Positions 1 through 7,422 of a DNA stretch of 57,425 nucleotides are shown one piece after another. Made by a program: the position numbers and the translations under genes. Within the stretch, counting starts at the first letter, position 1, and the number at the start of each line of letters is the position of its first letter. Origin of the DNA: an uncultured Clostridia bacterium (GTDB lineage Bacteria > Bacillota > Clostridia > Oscillospirales > Acutalibacteraceae); the NCBI GenBank assembly GCA_947572385.1, contig CANPBX010000013.1:1-57425 (forward strand), read 5' to 3'. The notes below the pieces were generated by a model. That model worked only from the letters and a program-made list of their open reading frames with translations, did not search any database and had not been told where the DNA came from.

Positions 1-1170
1 TCTCGCAACGGCAAGAGCCATTCGATCTCCGCCGAAACGCTGGAGGAGCTTCGCAAGAAGGAAGAGGATGTCCTAAAAGACAAGTCCGACGGCATCCTCG
101 TTGGCGCAGAAAACGTCAAGCTTGATGACATCTACGACCTGTGGTGTCACTTGAAGCGTGGGCTGGCGGATAACACATTTCAAAACTACAAGTACCTCTA
201 CGAGATGTTCGTCCAGCCGAAAATCGGACAGATCCGAATCAAGCAGTTAAAACGCTCCGATGTAAAGAGCCTCTACAACTATCTGCTGGAAGAACGTGGC
301 CTCAAGGTGAACACCATAGATGGCGTCCACACCGTGCTGCATCAGGTTCTGACGGTCGCTGTCGAGGAGAACTACATCAGGATCAATATTTCCGACAACA
401 TTCTGAAAGAACTGAAGCAGAGCCACAATATCGAGGCGTCACATCGGAAAGCACTGACTGTTGCGGAGCAGGAGCTTTTCATTGGCTATCTCAAACGTGA
501 GAACGTCAAATATCATCACTGGTATCCGGTGTTTGAAGTCATGGTGGAAACCGGGATGCGTGTTGGCGAAGTAACCGGACTCCGTTGGGAAGACGTTGAC
601 TTCAATGCCGATCTGATTTCTGTGAACCACACTCTTGTCTACTACGACCACAGAACGGACGGAAAGAATAGCTGCTATTTCAACGTACATCCGACCAAGA
701 CCAAAGCGGGAACAAGGAAGATCCCCATGCTCCCCGGTGTAAAAGAGGCCCTGCTGATGGAGAAAGCGTACCAAGAGTTCAATCAGATCAAGTGCCGCAT
801 GACTGTGGACGGCTTTACGGATTTCATCTTCATCAACAGATTTGGGGATTGCCAGCACCAAGGAACACTCAACAAAGCTCTCCGGCGGATCATCCGGGAT
901 TGCAATGACGAGCAGTTGGCAAAATTCAAAAATCCTGTACTGCTGCCCCGGTTCTCCTGCCACTCCCTGCGTCACACTTTCACAACCCGCCTGTTTGAGA
1001 ACGACGTCAATATCAAGGTCATTCAGGAGATCCTTGGTCACGCCGACTTTGACACCACCATGAATATCTACACACATATTACGCAGGACATGAAAAAGAG
1101 CGAGTTTGACAATTTGGCGGAGAAACTGCAAAAGCGAAAGGAGCTTTCTCAGCCCGAGGCTGATGGATAA
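1..1170 (+). CDS. int: Tyrosine recombinase / integrase (Tn916-type), 5' end outside window
   Basis: Site-specific tyrosine recombinase expected to excise and integrate the mobile element whose end lies here. The frame is open from base 1, so the gene is cut by the window edge; 389 residues are visible and the first in-window ATG (151) is not the true start. The SAM-like core-binding domain covers about visible residues 45-140. The catalytic domain follows: Arg187 (GMRVGEV), a Lys-rich beta hairpin (PTKTKAG), His321 and Arg324 in HSLRH, His347 in ILGH and nucleophile Tyr357 in NIYTH. The full catalytic set is intact, so the enzyme is probably active. It resembles integrases of Tn916-like conjugative transposons (family knowledge). 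It is followed by a hairpin terminator and short direct repeats, then by the 3' end of lysS, which places it at the element terminus. Confidence 0.93.
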   Translation, partial: SRNGKSHSISAETLEELRKKEEDVLKDKSDGILVGAENVKLDDIYDLWCHLKRGLADNTFQNYKYLYEMFVQPKIGQIRIKQLKRSDVKSLYNYLLEERGLKVNTIDGVHTVLHQVLTVAVEENYIRINISDNILKELKQSHNIEASHRKALTVAEQELFIGYLKRENVKYHHWYPVFEVMVETGMRVGEVTGLRWEDVDFNADLISVNHTLVYYDHRTDGKNSCYFNVHPTKTKAGTRKIPMLPGVKEALLMEKAYQEFNQIKCRMTVDGFTDFIFINRFGDCQHQGTLNKALRRIIRDCNDEQLAKFKNPVLLPRFSCHSLRHTFTTRLFENDVNIKVIQEILGHADFDTTMNIYTHITQDMKKSEFDNLAEKLQKRKELSQPEADG

Positions 1171-1198
1171 ATCTCCGAAGATCAGCCAGCATAAAGAA

Positions 1199-1244
1199 GC
1201 GGAAAGAAGACTGGAGGCGATGCCTCAGTCTTCCTTCCGCTGCA
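1199..1244 (+). terminator. Hairpin terminator after integrase
   Basis: Inverted repeat with arms at about 1199-1218 and 1222-1240 (GCGGAAAGAAGACTG pairs with CAGTCTTCCTTCCGC, with one wobble and one bulge). It lies 28 bases after the integrase stop. No strong T-run follows, so it may be a transcript-protecting hairpin rather than an efficient terminator. Confidence 0.6.
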
Positions 1245-1282
1245 TTAAGCCTCTATAGATTTACAAAAAACTCTCTCTGAAA

Positions 1283-1356
1283 TGGGCAAATTCTGGGCAA
1301 ATGGGCATTTTGAGCAAGCTCAAAATCCGCTAAACCCTTGTGCCGCAACGGTTTGC
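1283..1356. other. Probable attachment-site region of the integrative element (arm repeats and palindrome)
   Basis: TGGGCAAA occurs at 1283-1290 and again at 1294-1301, with a third partial copy TGGGCA at 1302-1307; the two full copies are 11 bp apart. A perfect inverted repeat follows (ATTTTGAGC at 1307-1315, GCTCAAAAT at 1318-1326). The lysS stop codon is at 1357-1359. Short direct repeats next to the integrase gene at the element end resemble arm-type integrase sites (family knowledge). The exact core site cannot be fixed without the other end of the element. Confidence 0.5.
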
Positions 1357-2838
1357 TCAGTCCAACGGCTTCATCGTGGGGAACAGCAGCACATCCCTAA
1401 TAGAAGCCGCACCCGTAAGCAGCATTACAAGTCTGTCCACGCCCATGCCCATGCCGCCCGTGGGCGGCAGACCATACTCCAGGGCGGTGAGGAAATCCTC
1501 GTCTACATCGCAGGCTTCGTCGTCGCCGGCGGCCTTCTGGGCGGCCTGGGCTTCAAAACGCTGGCGTTGGTCGATTGGGTCGTTTAGCTCGCTGAAGGCG
1601 TTGGCGTACTCGCGGCCGCAGATGAACAGCTCGAAGCGCTGGGTGTACTCGGGGTTCTCCGGGTCTTTCTTGGCAAGGGGCGAGATGTCCACTGGGTGGC
1701 CGGTCAGGAAGGTGGGCTGCACCAGCTTTTCCTCGCAGTATTTCTCGAAAAAGAGGTTCAGTATCTCGCCCTTCTTGTGCCGCTGCTCGTATTCTATATG
1801 GTGCTGGTCCGCAAGCTTCCGGGCCTCCTCGAGGCTCTCCACCATAGTGAAGTCCACCCCGGCGTACTGCTTTACGGCCTCTGACATACTTATTCTTGCG
1901 AAAGGCTTGTCCAGGTCGATCTCCACGCCGTCGCGCTCCACCCTACCGGTGCCCAGCACCTTGTGGGCAACAAAGCGGATAAGCCCCTCGGTCTGGTCCA
2001 TCATGCCATTTATGTCGGTGTAAGCCTGATAGAACTCCAGCATGGTGTACTCCGGGTTGTGGAAGGTGTCCATACCCTCGTTGCGGAATACCCGGTCCAT
2101 CTCGTACACCCGGTCGAAGCCGCCAACTATCAGCCGCTTCAGGTGCAGCTCCAGGGCTATGCGCAGGTACATTTCCATGTTCAGGGTATTGTGGTGTGTG
2201 ATGAAGGGCCGCGCCGCCGCGCCGCCCGCCTGGGTGTGCAGCACAGGGGTTTCCACCTCAAGAAAATCCTGGCCGTCCAGGTATTCCCTGATGGCGCTGA
2301 TTATCCTTGAGCGCTTTACGAATACCTCCCGCACCTCCGGGTTCATGATAAGGTCCACGTAGCGCTGGCGGTACCTTGCGTCGGTGTTTGTCAGACCGTG
2401 GTACTTCTCCGGCAGGGGCAGCAGCGCCTTTGAGAGTATGGTAAGCTCAAGGGCTTTCACCGATATCTCTCCCCGCTGGGTGCGGAAAACCTCACCCTTG
2501 ACGCCCACGATGTCTCCGATGTCAAGAGAGGCCTGCAGGGCCTTATAGGACTCCTCCCCCATCTCGTCTATCTTCGCATATACCTGCACGCGCCCCGAGC
2601 TGTCCTGCAGGTCCATGAAGGCAACTTTGCCCATACCTCTGCGGCTCATTATACGCCCGGCAACGCTGACCTCTTTGCCCTCAAGCTCATCAAACTTGTC
2701 AAGTATCTCCTGAGCCTTTCTGTCCACGTCAAAGCGTGTATGCAGGTATGGATCATTGCCCTGCGCCTGCATATTATTGAGCTTATCCCGGCGTATCTGT
2801 AGAATCTCACTGAGCTCCTGCGGCTGCTTTCCCGCCAT
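1357..2838 (-). CDS. lysS: Lysyl-tRNA synthetase, class II
   Basis: Charges tRNA-Lys with lysine in the cytoplasm. The protein has 493 residues, the normal bacterial length. An N-terminal OB-fold anticodon-binding domain covers about residues 55-160 (VAGRIMSRRGMGKVAF). The class II catalytic core has motif 2 (VFRNEGMDTFHNPEYT) and motif 3 near the C-terminus (GMGMGVDRLVML). The start is an ATG at 2838 preceded by AAAGGAGAGG. It lies 43 bases downstream of greA on the same strand and is probably cotranscribed with it. Its last codons (MKPLD) sit against the integrase attachment region; the gene is intact, so if the element used the lysS 3' end as its target it restored the reading frame. Confidence 0.97.
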   Translation of the reverse strand: MAGKQPQELSEILQIRRDKLNNMQAQGNDPYLHTRFDVDRKAQEILDKFDELEGKEVSVAGRIMSRRGMGKVAFMDLQDSSGRVQVYAKIDEMGEESYKALQASLDIGDIVGVKGEVFRTQRGEISVKALELTILSKALLPLPEKYHGLTNTDARYRQRYVDLIMNPEVREVFVKRSRIISAIREYLDGQDFLEVETPVLHTQAGGAAARPFITHHNTLNMEMYLRIALELHLKRLIVGGFDRVYEMDRVFRNEGMDTFHNPEYTMLEFYQAYTDINGMMDQTEGLIRFVAHKVLGTGRVERDGVEIDLDKPFARISMSEAVKQYAGVDFTMVESLEEARKLADQHHIEYEQRHKKGEILNLFFEKYCEEKLVQPTFLTGHPVDISPLAKKDPENPEYTQRFELFICGREYANAFSELNDPIDQRQRFEAQAAQKAAGDDEACDVDEDFLTALEYGLPPTGGMGMGVDRLVMLLTGAASIRDVLLFPTMKPLD

Positions 2839-2881
2839 CTTTCCCTCTCCTTTTCCTATATCATATGTGCTTCTATTAAAA

Positions 2882-3364
2882 TCAGTTTATGGCATTGACG
2901 ACATATGTGGCCATACCCGCTGGAGCTTCAACAACCACAGTCTGATTCACCACCGCACCGATAAGCGCCTGGCCTACCGCCGATTCGTCTGAAATCTTGC
3001 CATTGCGTGGGTCGGCCTCATTGGAGCCAACTATGCGCAGTGTGCGCTCACTCTGCTTTCCGTTGGGGGATGTTACACTCACATCAACAGTAGAGCCTAT
3101 ATGCACGGTCTCATTGCCCAGAGCCTCCTCATCTATCACAACAGCATTTTTCAGCATCATCTCCACATCGGCAATGCGTGCCTCAACCACAGCCTGGTCG
3201 TTCTTGGCTTCGTCATACTCGCTGTTCTCGGACAGGTCCCCGAAGGACAGGGCTACTTTTATCTTTTCAGAGACCTCCTTGCGCCGCACCATTATCAGAT
3301 AGTCGCGCTCTTTCTCCAGGTCCTTTAATCCTTCTTTAGTAACAAAAAACTGCTTCTCAGCCAT
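2882..3364 (-). CDS. greA: Transcription elongation factor GreA
   Basis: Rescues backtracked RNA polymerase by stimulating transcript cleavage. The 160-residue length is typical. The N-terminal antiparallel coiled coil (residues about 12-78) carries the acidic tip segment [15 protein letters not shown]; the C-terminal FKBP-like domain includes the [13 protein letters not shown] segment. The start at MAEKQFF (3364) is preferred over an in-frame upstream Met at 3484 because GGAAAGGAAA lies just upstream and a consensus promoter lies between the two candidates. It is the first gene of a greA-lysS operon, a common Firmicutes pairing. Confidence 0.96.
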   Translation of the reverse strand: MAEKQFFVTKEGLKDLEKERDYLIMVRRKEVSEKIKVALSFGDLSENSEYDEAKNDQAVVEARIADVEMMLKNAVVIDEEALGNETVHIGSTVDVSVTSPNGKQSERTLRIVGSNEADPRNGKISDESAVGQALIGAVVNQTVVVEAPAGMATYVVNAIN

Positions 3365-3410
3365 GCTCACATTTTCCTTTCCGTAGCGGCTATGCCGTTG
3401 TCGTCCATAT

Positions 3411-3439
3411 ATTATACCCCCTGGCGTGGGGTTTGTCAA
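3411..3439 (-). promoter_or_regulatory. Consensus sigma-A promoter for greA-lysS
   Basis: On the minus strand TTGACA (3439-3434), a 17-base spacer, and TATAAT (3416-3411): a perfect match to both hexamers at ideal spacing. It is about 47 bases upstream of the greA ATG, leaving a short leader with no riboswitch or T-box. Confidence 0.88.
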
Positions 3440-3440
3440 G

Positions 3441-3482
3441 CAAAAAGGGCGGGCAGTCCTCCACGTAGGATAACTGCCCGGC
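3441..3482 (-). terminator. Intrinsic terminator of the CPBP protease gene
   Basis: Minus-strand stem CGGGCAGT (3480-3473) and ACTGCCCG (3457-3450) followed by CC and a five-T run. It directly follows the stop codon at 3497 and insulates the greA promoter from upstream transcription. Confidence 0.8.
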
Positions 3483-3496
3483 AAGCCGTACTAAAT

Positions 3497-4255
3497 CTAT
3501 TTGTGGAACATTTTTGTCTTGCCGCTGATATTTACTAAAGCGTAGGAACACACGATCATAATTACAGCCGCAGCTATATTTCCCCATATATTATCATTGA
3601 GAATATAGATCCCCATTAAAGAATTTACAATACTGTGAAACAGTACGCAAAGCCATATACTGCCGGTGCTTTTTCTGATGCCTGCCAAAGCAAAGCTCAT
3701 TCCCAGCACGCTTATTCCAAACGCAAAATAATCTTGCCCATACTGACCTGTCCCCTGTATGTAAAATAACGGCAAGTGCCACAGCCACCAGATAACGCTG
3801 ACTACAATAACAGATACAGTGAACGAACACTTTTTCTCCAATTCCGGCAGAAGGATATACCGCCAGCCTGCCTCCTCCAAACCGCCGCAAATCATCATCA
3901 TGGGAACCATGACGATAATTGCAAAGACGGGCGCTCCGTTTTCATATCCTGAAATCAGGCATTGGGGCAAAATGAACATCACCGCCACAACTACCACCAT
4001 AAGGTAAGAAAAAATATTGTGTTTAAAATCAAAGATGCTTTTCAGCCACTCTTTAAGATTTGCAGTCCCACCGCTGCGCCTTAACGCCAAATAGGACGCG
4101 ATCGTAGGCGATAACCCGCCCAACAGATATGGCAGGTACAGCAATTTGTTGTTTTCCAGCGAAATACCGGCGAGACTGCACAGAAAGCACGTCCCCCAGC
4201 AAATCAGCATTATCAGGAAGGTAAGGCCCAGATAGTTTCGGCTCAGTCTGCTCAT
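3497..4255 (-). CDS. CPBP-family intramembrane metalloprotease (CAAX protease / Abi-like)
   Basis: Polytopic membrane protein of 252 residues with about 7-8 hydrophobic segments. It carries the three CPBP motifs: EEAGWR (motif 1, EExxxR) around residues 127-132, a WHLP histidine motif (WWLWHLPLFY) around residue 160, and FHSIVNS (third motif, His) around residue 208. In this family these residues form the metal site for intramembrane proteolysis; members act in prenyl-protein processing, bacteriocin self-immunity or unknown processes (family knowledge). Substrate cannot be inferred. Start ATG at 4255 follows CAGGAG. It is monocistronic, with its own promoter and terminator, and no bacteriocin gene is adjacent. 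Confidence 0.88.
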   Translation of the reverse strand: MSRLSRNYLGLTFLIMLICWGTCFLCSLAGISLENNKLLYLPYLLGGLSPTIASYLALRRSGGTANLKEWLKSIFDFKHNIFSYLMVVVVAVMFILPQCLISGYENGAPVFAIIVMVPMMMICGGLEEAGWRYILLPELEKKCSFTVSVIVVSVIWWLWHLPLFYIQGTGQYGQDYFAFGISVLGMSFALAGIRKSTGSIWLCVLFHSIVNSLMGIYILNDNIWGNIAAAVIMIVCSYALVNISGKTKMFHK

Positions 4256-4287
4256 CTCTCATATCTCCTGTTCGTTAGTCTTTTATA

Positions 4288-4316
4288 ATTATATCACACA
4301 CAGGTTTTAGGTGCAA
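4288..4316 (-). promoter_or_regulatory. Sigma-A promoter for the CPBP protease gene
   Basis: Minus-strand TTGCAC (4316-4311), a 17-base spacer, then TATAAT (4293-4288), 32 bases before the ATG. Confidence 0.7.
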
Positions 4317-4348
4317 GGTCCGGTTCCCGAACGACCATGAAGGGCAAA

Positions 4349-4377
4349 GTAAAAGGCCAGGCTTATTGCCCGGCCTT
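4349..4377 (-). terminator. Intrinsic terminator of the SleB-like hydrolase gene
   Basis: Minus-strand stem GGCCGGGC (4375-4368) and GCCTGGCC (4362-4355) with loop AATAA, followed by TTTTACTTT. It lies about 20 bases past the stop codon. Confidence 0.78.
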
Positions 4378-4395
4378 TCCCCTCATATCTTAGTA

Positions 4396-5094
4396 TCAGG
4401 TGTAGCAGAAATAGATGGTGGTGCCAAGTATGCTGTCGTAGTAGCTGGTATAAACCCCGCTGCCGGATATCACGCCGTTCTGGCCGGTGACATTGTCCGG
4501 GCAGGTGCTGCCGTTTTCCAGCACGTATCTGGCGTTCTCTATGGATTTCTTCGTAGGGGTATAGTGAATCATGCCGTTATACACCGGTCCATACTGCCCG
4601 GGCTGGTATATGACCTCTCGGATGGTGTTGGGGAAATGCTTGCTTTTCACGCGGTTGAGCACCACGCTGCCCACCATCCTCTGGACCCAGTCGGGTATCC
4701 AGTCGCAGCCCGCCTCGGCGTTGATTATCCTGGCCAGCAGGTCCAGGTCCTCCTCGGTGTATGAGGGCTTGGGGCGCTTCGCCGCCTCAATCGCCGCAAG
4801 TATCTCCTTTGCCGTTGTATAGTCGGTGAAATAAGTGGTCTTAGCATAGGACATGTTCAGCTTTTCGATCTTCAAGTTGCGCTGCTGTTCGTAGATAGCG
4901 CCGATCTGCATGGCATATGCGCTGCCGTCCTTCAGGGCCCGGAGCATCATCGTCATGTAGTCCACATCGGGATCATAGCCAGTCACGGTGATATAGTCGC
5001 CAAGACCCCCGCCTTTTGCCGATGCGCTTACACTCAGCATGGGCATTACCGCCAATGTAATCGCCAGTACTGCCGCCAGAAGCTTCTTCTTCAT
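4396..5094 (-). CDS. Secreted cell wall hydrolase, SleB/Hydrolase_2 family
   Basis: A 232-residue exported protein. Residues 1-27 form a signal peptide (MKKKLLAAVLAITLAVMPML, then a cleavage-like ASA-K). The C-terminal half (about 115-232) is a SleB-type domain with the conserved ARIINAEAGCDW segment, whose Glu127 is the likely catalytic residue, then MVGSVVLNRVKSKHFPNTI and YTSYYDS. SleB-type enzymes are lytic transglycosylases acting on cortex or vegetative peptidoglycan (family knowledge). No separate SPOR or LysM binding domain is seen. The central segment (28-110) is not recognised. The gene is monocistronic; a small hairpin at 5118-5133 (GGACGA, TCGTCC) lies in its leader. A role in germination versus vegetative growth cannot be decided. 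Confidence 0.88.
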   Translation of the reverse strand: MKKKLLAAVLAITLAVMPMLSVSASAKGGGLGDYITVTGYDPDVDYMTMMLRALKDGSAYAMQIGAIYEQQRNLKIEKLNMSYAKTTYFTDYTTAKEILAAIEAAKRPKPSYTEEDLDLLARIINAEAGCDWIPDWVQRMVGSVVLNRVKSKHFPNTIREVIYQPGQYGPVYNGMIHYTPTKKSIENARYVLENGSTCPDNVTGQNGVISGSGVYTSYYDSILGTTIYFCYT

Positions 5095-5272
5095 ATGAGC
5101 ACGTTCCTTTCCTTAGGGGACGATAGCTCGTCCTCTGTATTTCAGTCTGGGCACATGTTTGGAGTATATGTTTTTGCTGGATAATTTATGCAAAAACCTT
5201 TCCAAAATTTTCCATACGCCAAAGACTAACGGCTCATATTCTACCACCGGCAGGCTGATTTTATTGTCGAGT

Positions 5273-5734
5273 TTACTGGGCGTACTCCATGTCCGCCGGG
5301 GTCCAGTTTTTAAGCACCTCCAGCATATCCTTTGCAACTTCCCTGGCTCCCGGCAGGTCATGCTCAAGATAGTTGCCGCACTCCTCCTGCCTGCTGCCCG
5401 GAATAACATCATCGAACTTCGAGATAAACCCAAGGGACTCCTGCACAAGGGCTATGGCCTGTTCCTTACTCACGCTGTCCCGAAGGAGCATATAAAACCC
5501 TGTGCGGCAGCCCATTGGCCCAATATAGATGACGCTGTCGCTGAGCTCCGTGTTCCTGGCATAGGTTGCAAACAGGTGCTCAAATGTATGCAGCTGCCCG
5601 TTATTCAGATAGTCGCCCATGTTAGGCTTCTTCATGCGAATGTCATATGTTATGACATCCCCGTCTACCCTGGATACATACATGCCTTTCTCCAGTTTGT
5701 TATGATTTACGGTAAAGCTCGCTATAGTTTTCAT
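5273..5734 (-). CDS. luxS: S-ribosylhomocysteine lyase
   Basis: Cleaves S-ribosylhomocysteine to homocysteine and DPD, the precursor of AI-2, in the activated methyl cycle. 153 residues, the usual length. The metal site is visible: His49 and His53 in HTFEH, with Glu52, plus Cys76 in GPMGCRTGF and a further Cys119 in QEECGNY. The start at MKTIASF (5734) is chosen because GAAAGGA lies about 10 bases upstream; a nearer upstream ATG (5743) would abut the ribosome binding site. No mtn/pfs or methionine genes adjoin it, so it stands alone with its own promoter. Confidence 0.96.
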   Translation of the reverse strand: MKTIASFTVNHNKLEKGMYVSRVDGDVITYDIRMKKPNMGDYLNNGQLHTFEHLFATYARNTELSDSVIYIGPMGCRTGFYMLLRDSVSKEQAIALVQESLGFISKFDDVIPGSRQEECGNYLEHDLPGAREVAKDMLEVLKNWTPADMEYAQ

Positions 5735-5768
5735 ATTATACATTTCCTTTCTACCGTTCTTTAGTGAG

Positions 5769-5797
5769 ATTATAGCACGTAAATGTATAAATGTCCA
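5769..5797 (-). promoter_or_regulatory. Sigma-A promoter for luxS
   Basis: Minus-strand TGGACA (5797-5792), a 17-base spacer ending in TGC (extended -10), then TATAAT (5774-5769). The leader is about 30 bases. Confidence 0.75.
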
Positions 5798-5831
5798 CAC
5801 CCTATACAGGACTCACAAAAAGTTTTTCTTA

Positions 5832-5860
5832 TTGGCATTCAAACTTGTTCGTGCTACAAT
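5832..5860 (+). promoter_or_regulatory. Sigma-A promoter for the zinc-ribbon membrane protein
   Basis: TTGGCA (5832-5837), 17-base spacer, TACAAT (5855-5860). It is divergent from the luxS promoter, about 35 bases away. Confidence 0.65.
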
Positions 5861-5897
5861 ATACCATATTATACATAATTATTGAGGGGATTTAGAT

Positions 5898-6767
5898 ATG
5901 AGCGAAAATCAATCGGTCAAAAAAATGGATATACCGCTTTCTATGCTGCTGCTTGCGGCCAACATAGCCATAAACTGGCGCAGTGTACCGAGCCTGTTCA
6001 CAAGGGTCATGTCCTTGGGGAGCAGCGGAGTCGTTGGTATCTTGGGTTACCTCGCGAATGCGGCCCTCACGGTGGTGCCTATAATTATGCTGGTGCTGGT
6101 ATTCCTGTCCACTGTCAAGGATAAGCCCGTTACAAAAGCTGTCAGCCTGCTCTGTTTTATACTGGGAGCCGCCTTCCTGCTCAATTTCGGGTTGACCCTC
6201 TATTGGTATTTCTTTACACAAAGAATGGATCTCTACTCTGGATTTCCGCATTTCGGCAATATCTGCGCTCTGTTTGCATACGGCATTGGTATGATACAGA
6301 TTGGCTCCAAGCTTACGAAGAGTAAGCTGCGCCCGCAGCTTCGGTCCTATGGCCGGCTGTTCTATATGCTAATGCTCGTAATAGCTATGTTTGTTATAAT
6401 TCCTGCATTCATGGACATGACCGTCTCCATTAACACCAACGACCTGCTGAACAATATAATGCTTATAGCCGCAGGATTCTTCCTGCCCGCAACGCTTTTG
6501 GAGGACGGTAAAAACTCCCGTCCGATGGAGTCGTTTAACCTTATTGTGACTATTGCCGTTGCCGCAGTCATTTACATAATGGGAGGTTCAATAAACTATT
6601 CCTCCTATGGTGACAGCCACTCCATGCCGTCGGTCACATCCGTCACGTGCCCGGTGTGCCATAAGAAATATTCCGATAACGGCAATAAAAGCAGCATAAA
6701 TTACAGCAATATGTGCAAGTCATGCCGGACCAGTTATAAAGCCACAAAAGACGCGCTTGGATGGTAA
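5898..6767 (+). CDS. Polytopic membrane protein with C-terminal CxxC zinc-ribbon-like tail, function unknown
   Basis: Not recognised as a named family. 289 residues with about seven hydrophobic segments: roughly residues 14-32, 38-72, 79-100, 113-132, 153-178, 185-200 and 213-235. After the last one comes a soluble tail with CPVCHKKYSD and, about 25 residues later, MCKSCRTSYKA, two CxxC knuckles spaced like a treble-clef or rubredoxin-type zinc ribbon. The tail resembles the zinc-ribbon ends seen in some Firmicutes membrane proteins, but no function follows from it. Start ATG at 5898 follows GAGGGG at 8 bases. It is monocistronic, with promoter at 5832 and a strong terminator at 6790. Confidence 0.75.
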   Translation: MSENQSVKKMDIPLSMLLLAANIAINWRSVPSLFTRVMSLGSSGVVGILGYLANAALTVVPIIMLVLVFLSTVKDKPVTKAVSLLCFILGAAFLLNFGLTLYWYFFTQRMDLYSGFPHFGNICALFAYGIGMIQIGSKLTKSKLRPQLRSYGRLFYMLMLVIAMFVIIPAFMDMTVSINTNDLLNNIMLIAAGFFLPATLLEDGKNSRPMESFNLIVTIAVAAVIYIMGGSINYSSYGDSHSMPSVTSVTCPVCHKKYSDNGNKSSINYSNMCKSCRTSYKATKDALGW

Positions 6768-6789
6768 GCTGCACTGTCGATGAGCAACG

Positions 6790-6824
6790 AAATATCCCCG
6801 GAGTTTTCCGGGGATATTTTTGCT
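6790..6824 (+). terminator. Intrinsic terminator
   Basis: Perfect 13-bp stem AAATATCCCCGGA (6790-6802) and TCCGGGGATATTT (6807-6819), loop GTTT, followed by more T residues. It ends the plus-strand gene and may also stop minus-strand transcripts of the aro operon. Confidence 0.85.
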
Positions 6825-6915
6825 ATAATACTCTTATTTGGCATCTCCGACATATGTGATAAATGAATAATCCCTACTGATTTCTGAAAGTTCTCCCAGA
6901 TATCCGTCAGCCTCC

Positions 6916-7422
6916 TCAAACCTTCTTCACCATAATATAATCATCCATCACAAACCCGCCGCCGATATCGGTAACGGTGCTCTCCACCACTTCAAATCCC
7001 CAGTGCTCATAGACTTTCTTTGCATGGGTATTTCCCTTATTCACTGTCAGGCGTATCTCAGGGAGCCCCAGCCGCCTGGCCTCAGACTCTGCCATTCCGA
7101 AGGCGGCCCTTGCAGCACCGCTGCCCTTCATGTGGGGCAGCAGATAGAGCTTGCTCAGAAAGAGCTCATCCCGGCCCTCATAGTTTGGTGCAAAACCGAT
7201 AAGGCCTCCGGGCTCGTTATCACCATATATTATGTAGTACACATAGTTCTGCTCCTTCATCTGCTGTACTACAGCCTGCGGTGACAGGAACTTTTCTACC
7301 ATATAATTGATCTGTTCATATCCCAGCAGCTCACTGTAGGCCTGCTCCCATGCCTCCTTTGCCAGGCAGCAGAGCGCATCTATTTCCTCCGGCGTACTCA
7401 CTGGCTTTAGCTCAATTTCCAT
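6916..7422 (-). CDS. GNAT-family N-acetyltransferase
   Basis: 168-residue acyl-CoA-dependent acetyltransferase. It shows the GNAT fold pattern: beta4 LFLSKLYLLP followed by the acetyl-CoA binding loop HMKGSGAARA (about residues 97-106), then LRLTVNKGN-like segment and NTHAKKVYEHWGFEVVES (about 127-144), the classical motif B. Substrate unknown. Its ATG overlaps the pheA stop by one base (TGATG), so it is translationally coupled as the last gene of the aroA-aroC-pheA operon. That placement does not itself show a role in aromatic amino acid metabolism. Confidence 0.88.
   Translation of the reverse strand: MEIELKPVSTPEEIDALCCLAKEAWEQAYSELLGYEQINYMVEKFLSPQAVVQQMKEQNYVYYIIYGDNEPGGLIGFAPNYEGRDELFLSKLYLLPHMKGSGAARAAFGMAESEARRLGLPEIRLTVNKGNTHAKKVYEHWGFEVVESTVTDIGGGFVMDDYIMVKKV

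Noticed and set aside
439-1131. Long open frame on the minus strand opposite the integrase
   Set aside because: It mirrors the codon structure of the integrase, has no RBS and resembles no protein; an antisense shadow. The same applies to other long antisense frames, e.g. opposite the GH5 gene (32366-33271) and the GH35 gene (21169-22416).
3365-3484. Longer greA start giving a 200-residue protein
   Set aside because: The added 40 residues overlap the greA promoter and do not match GreA; a good RBS fits the start at 3364.
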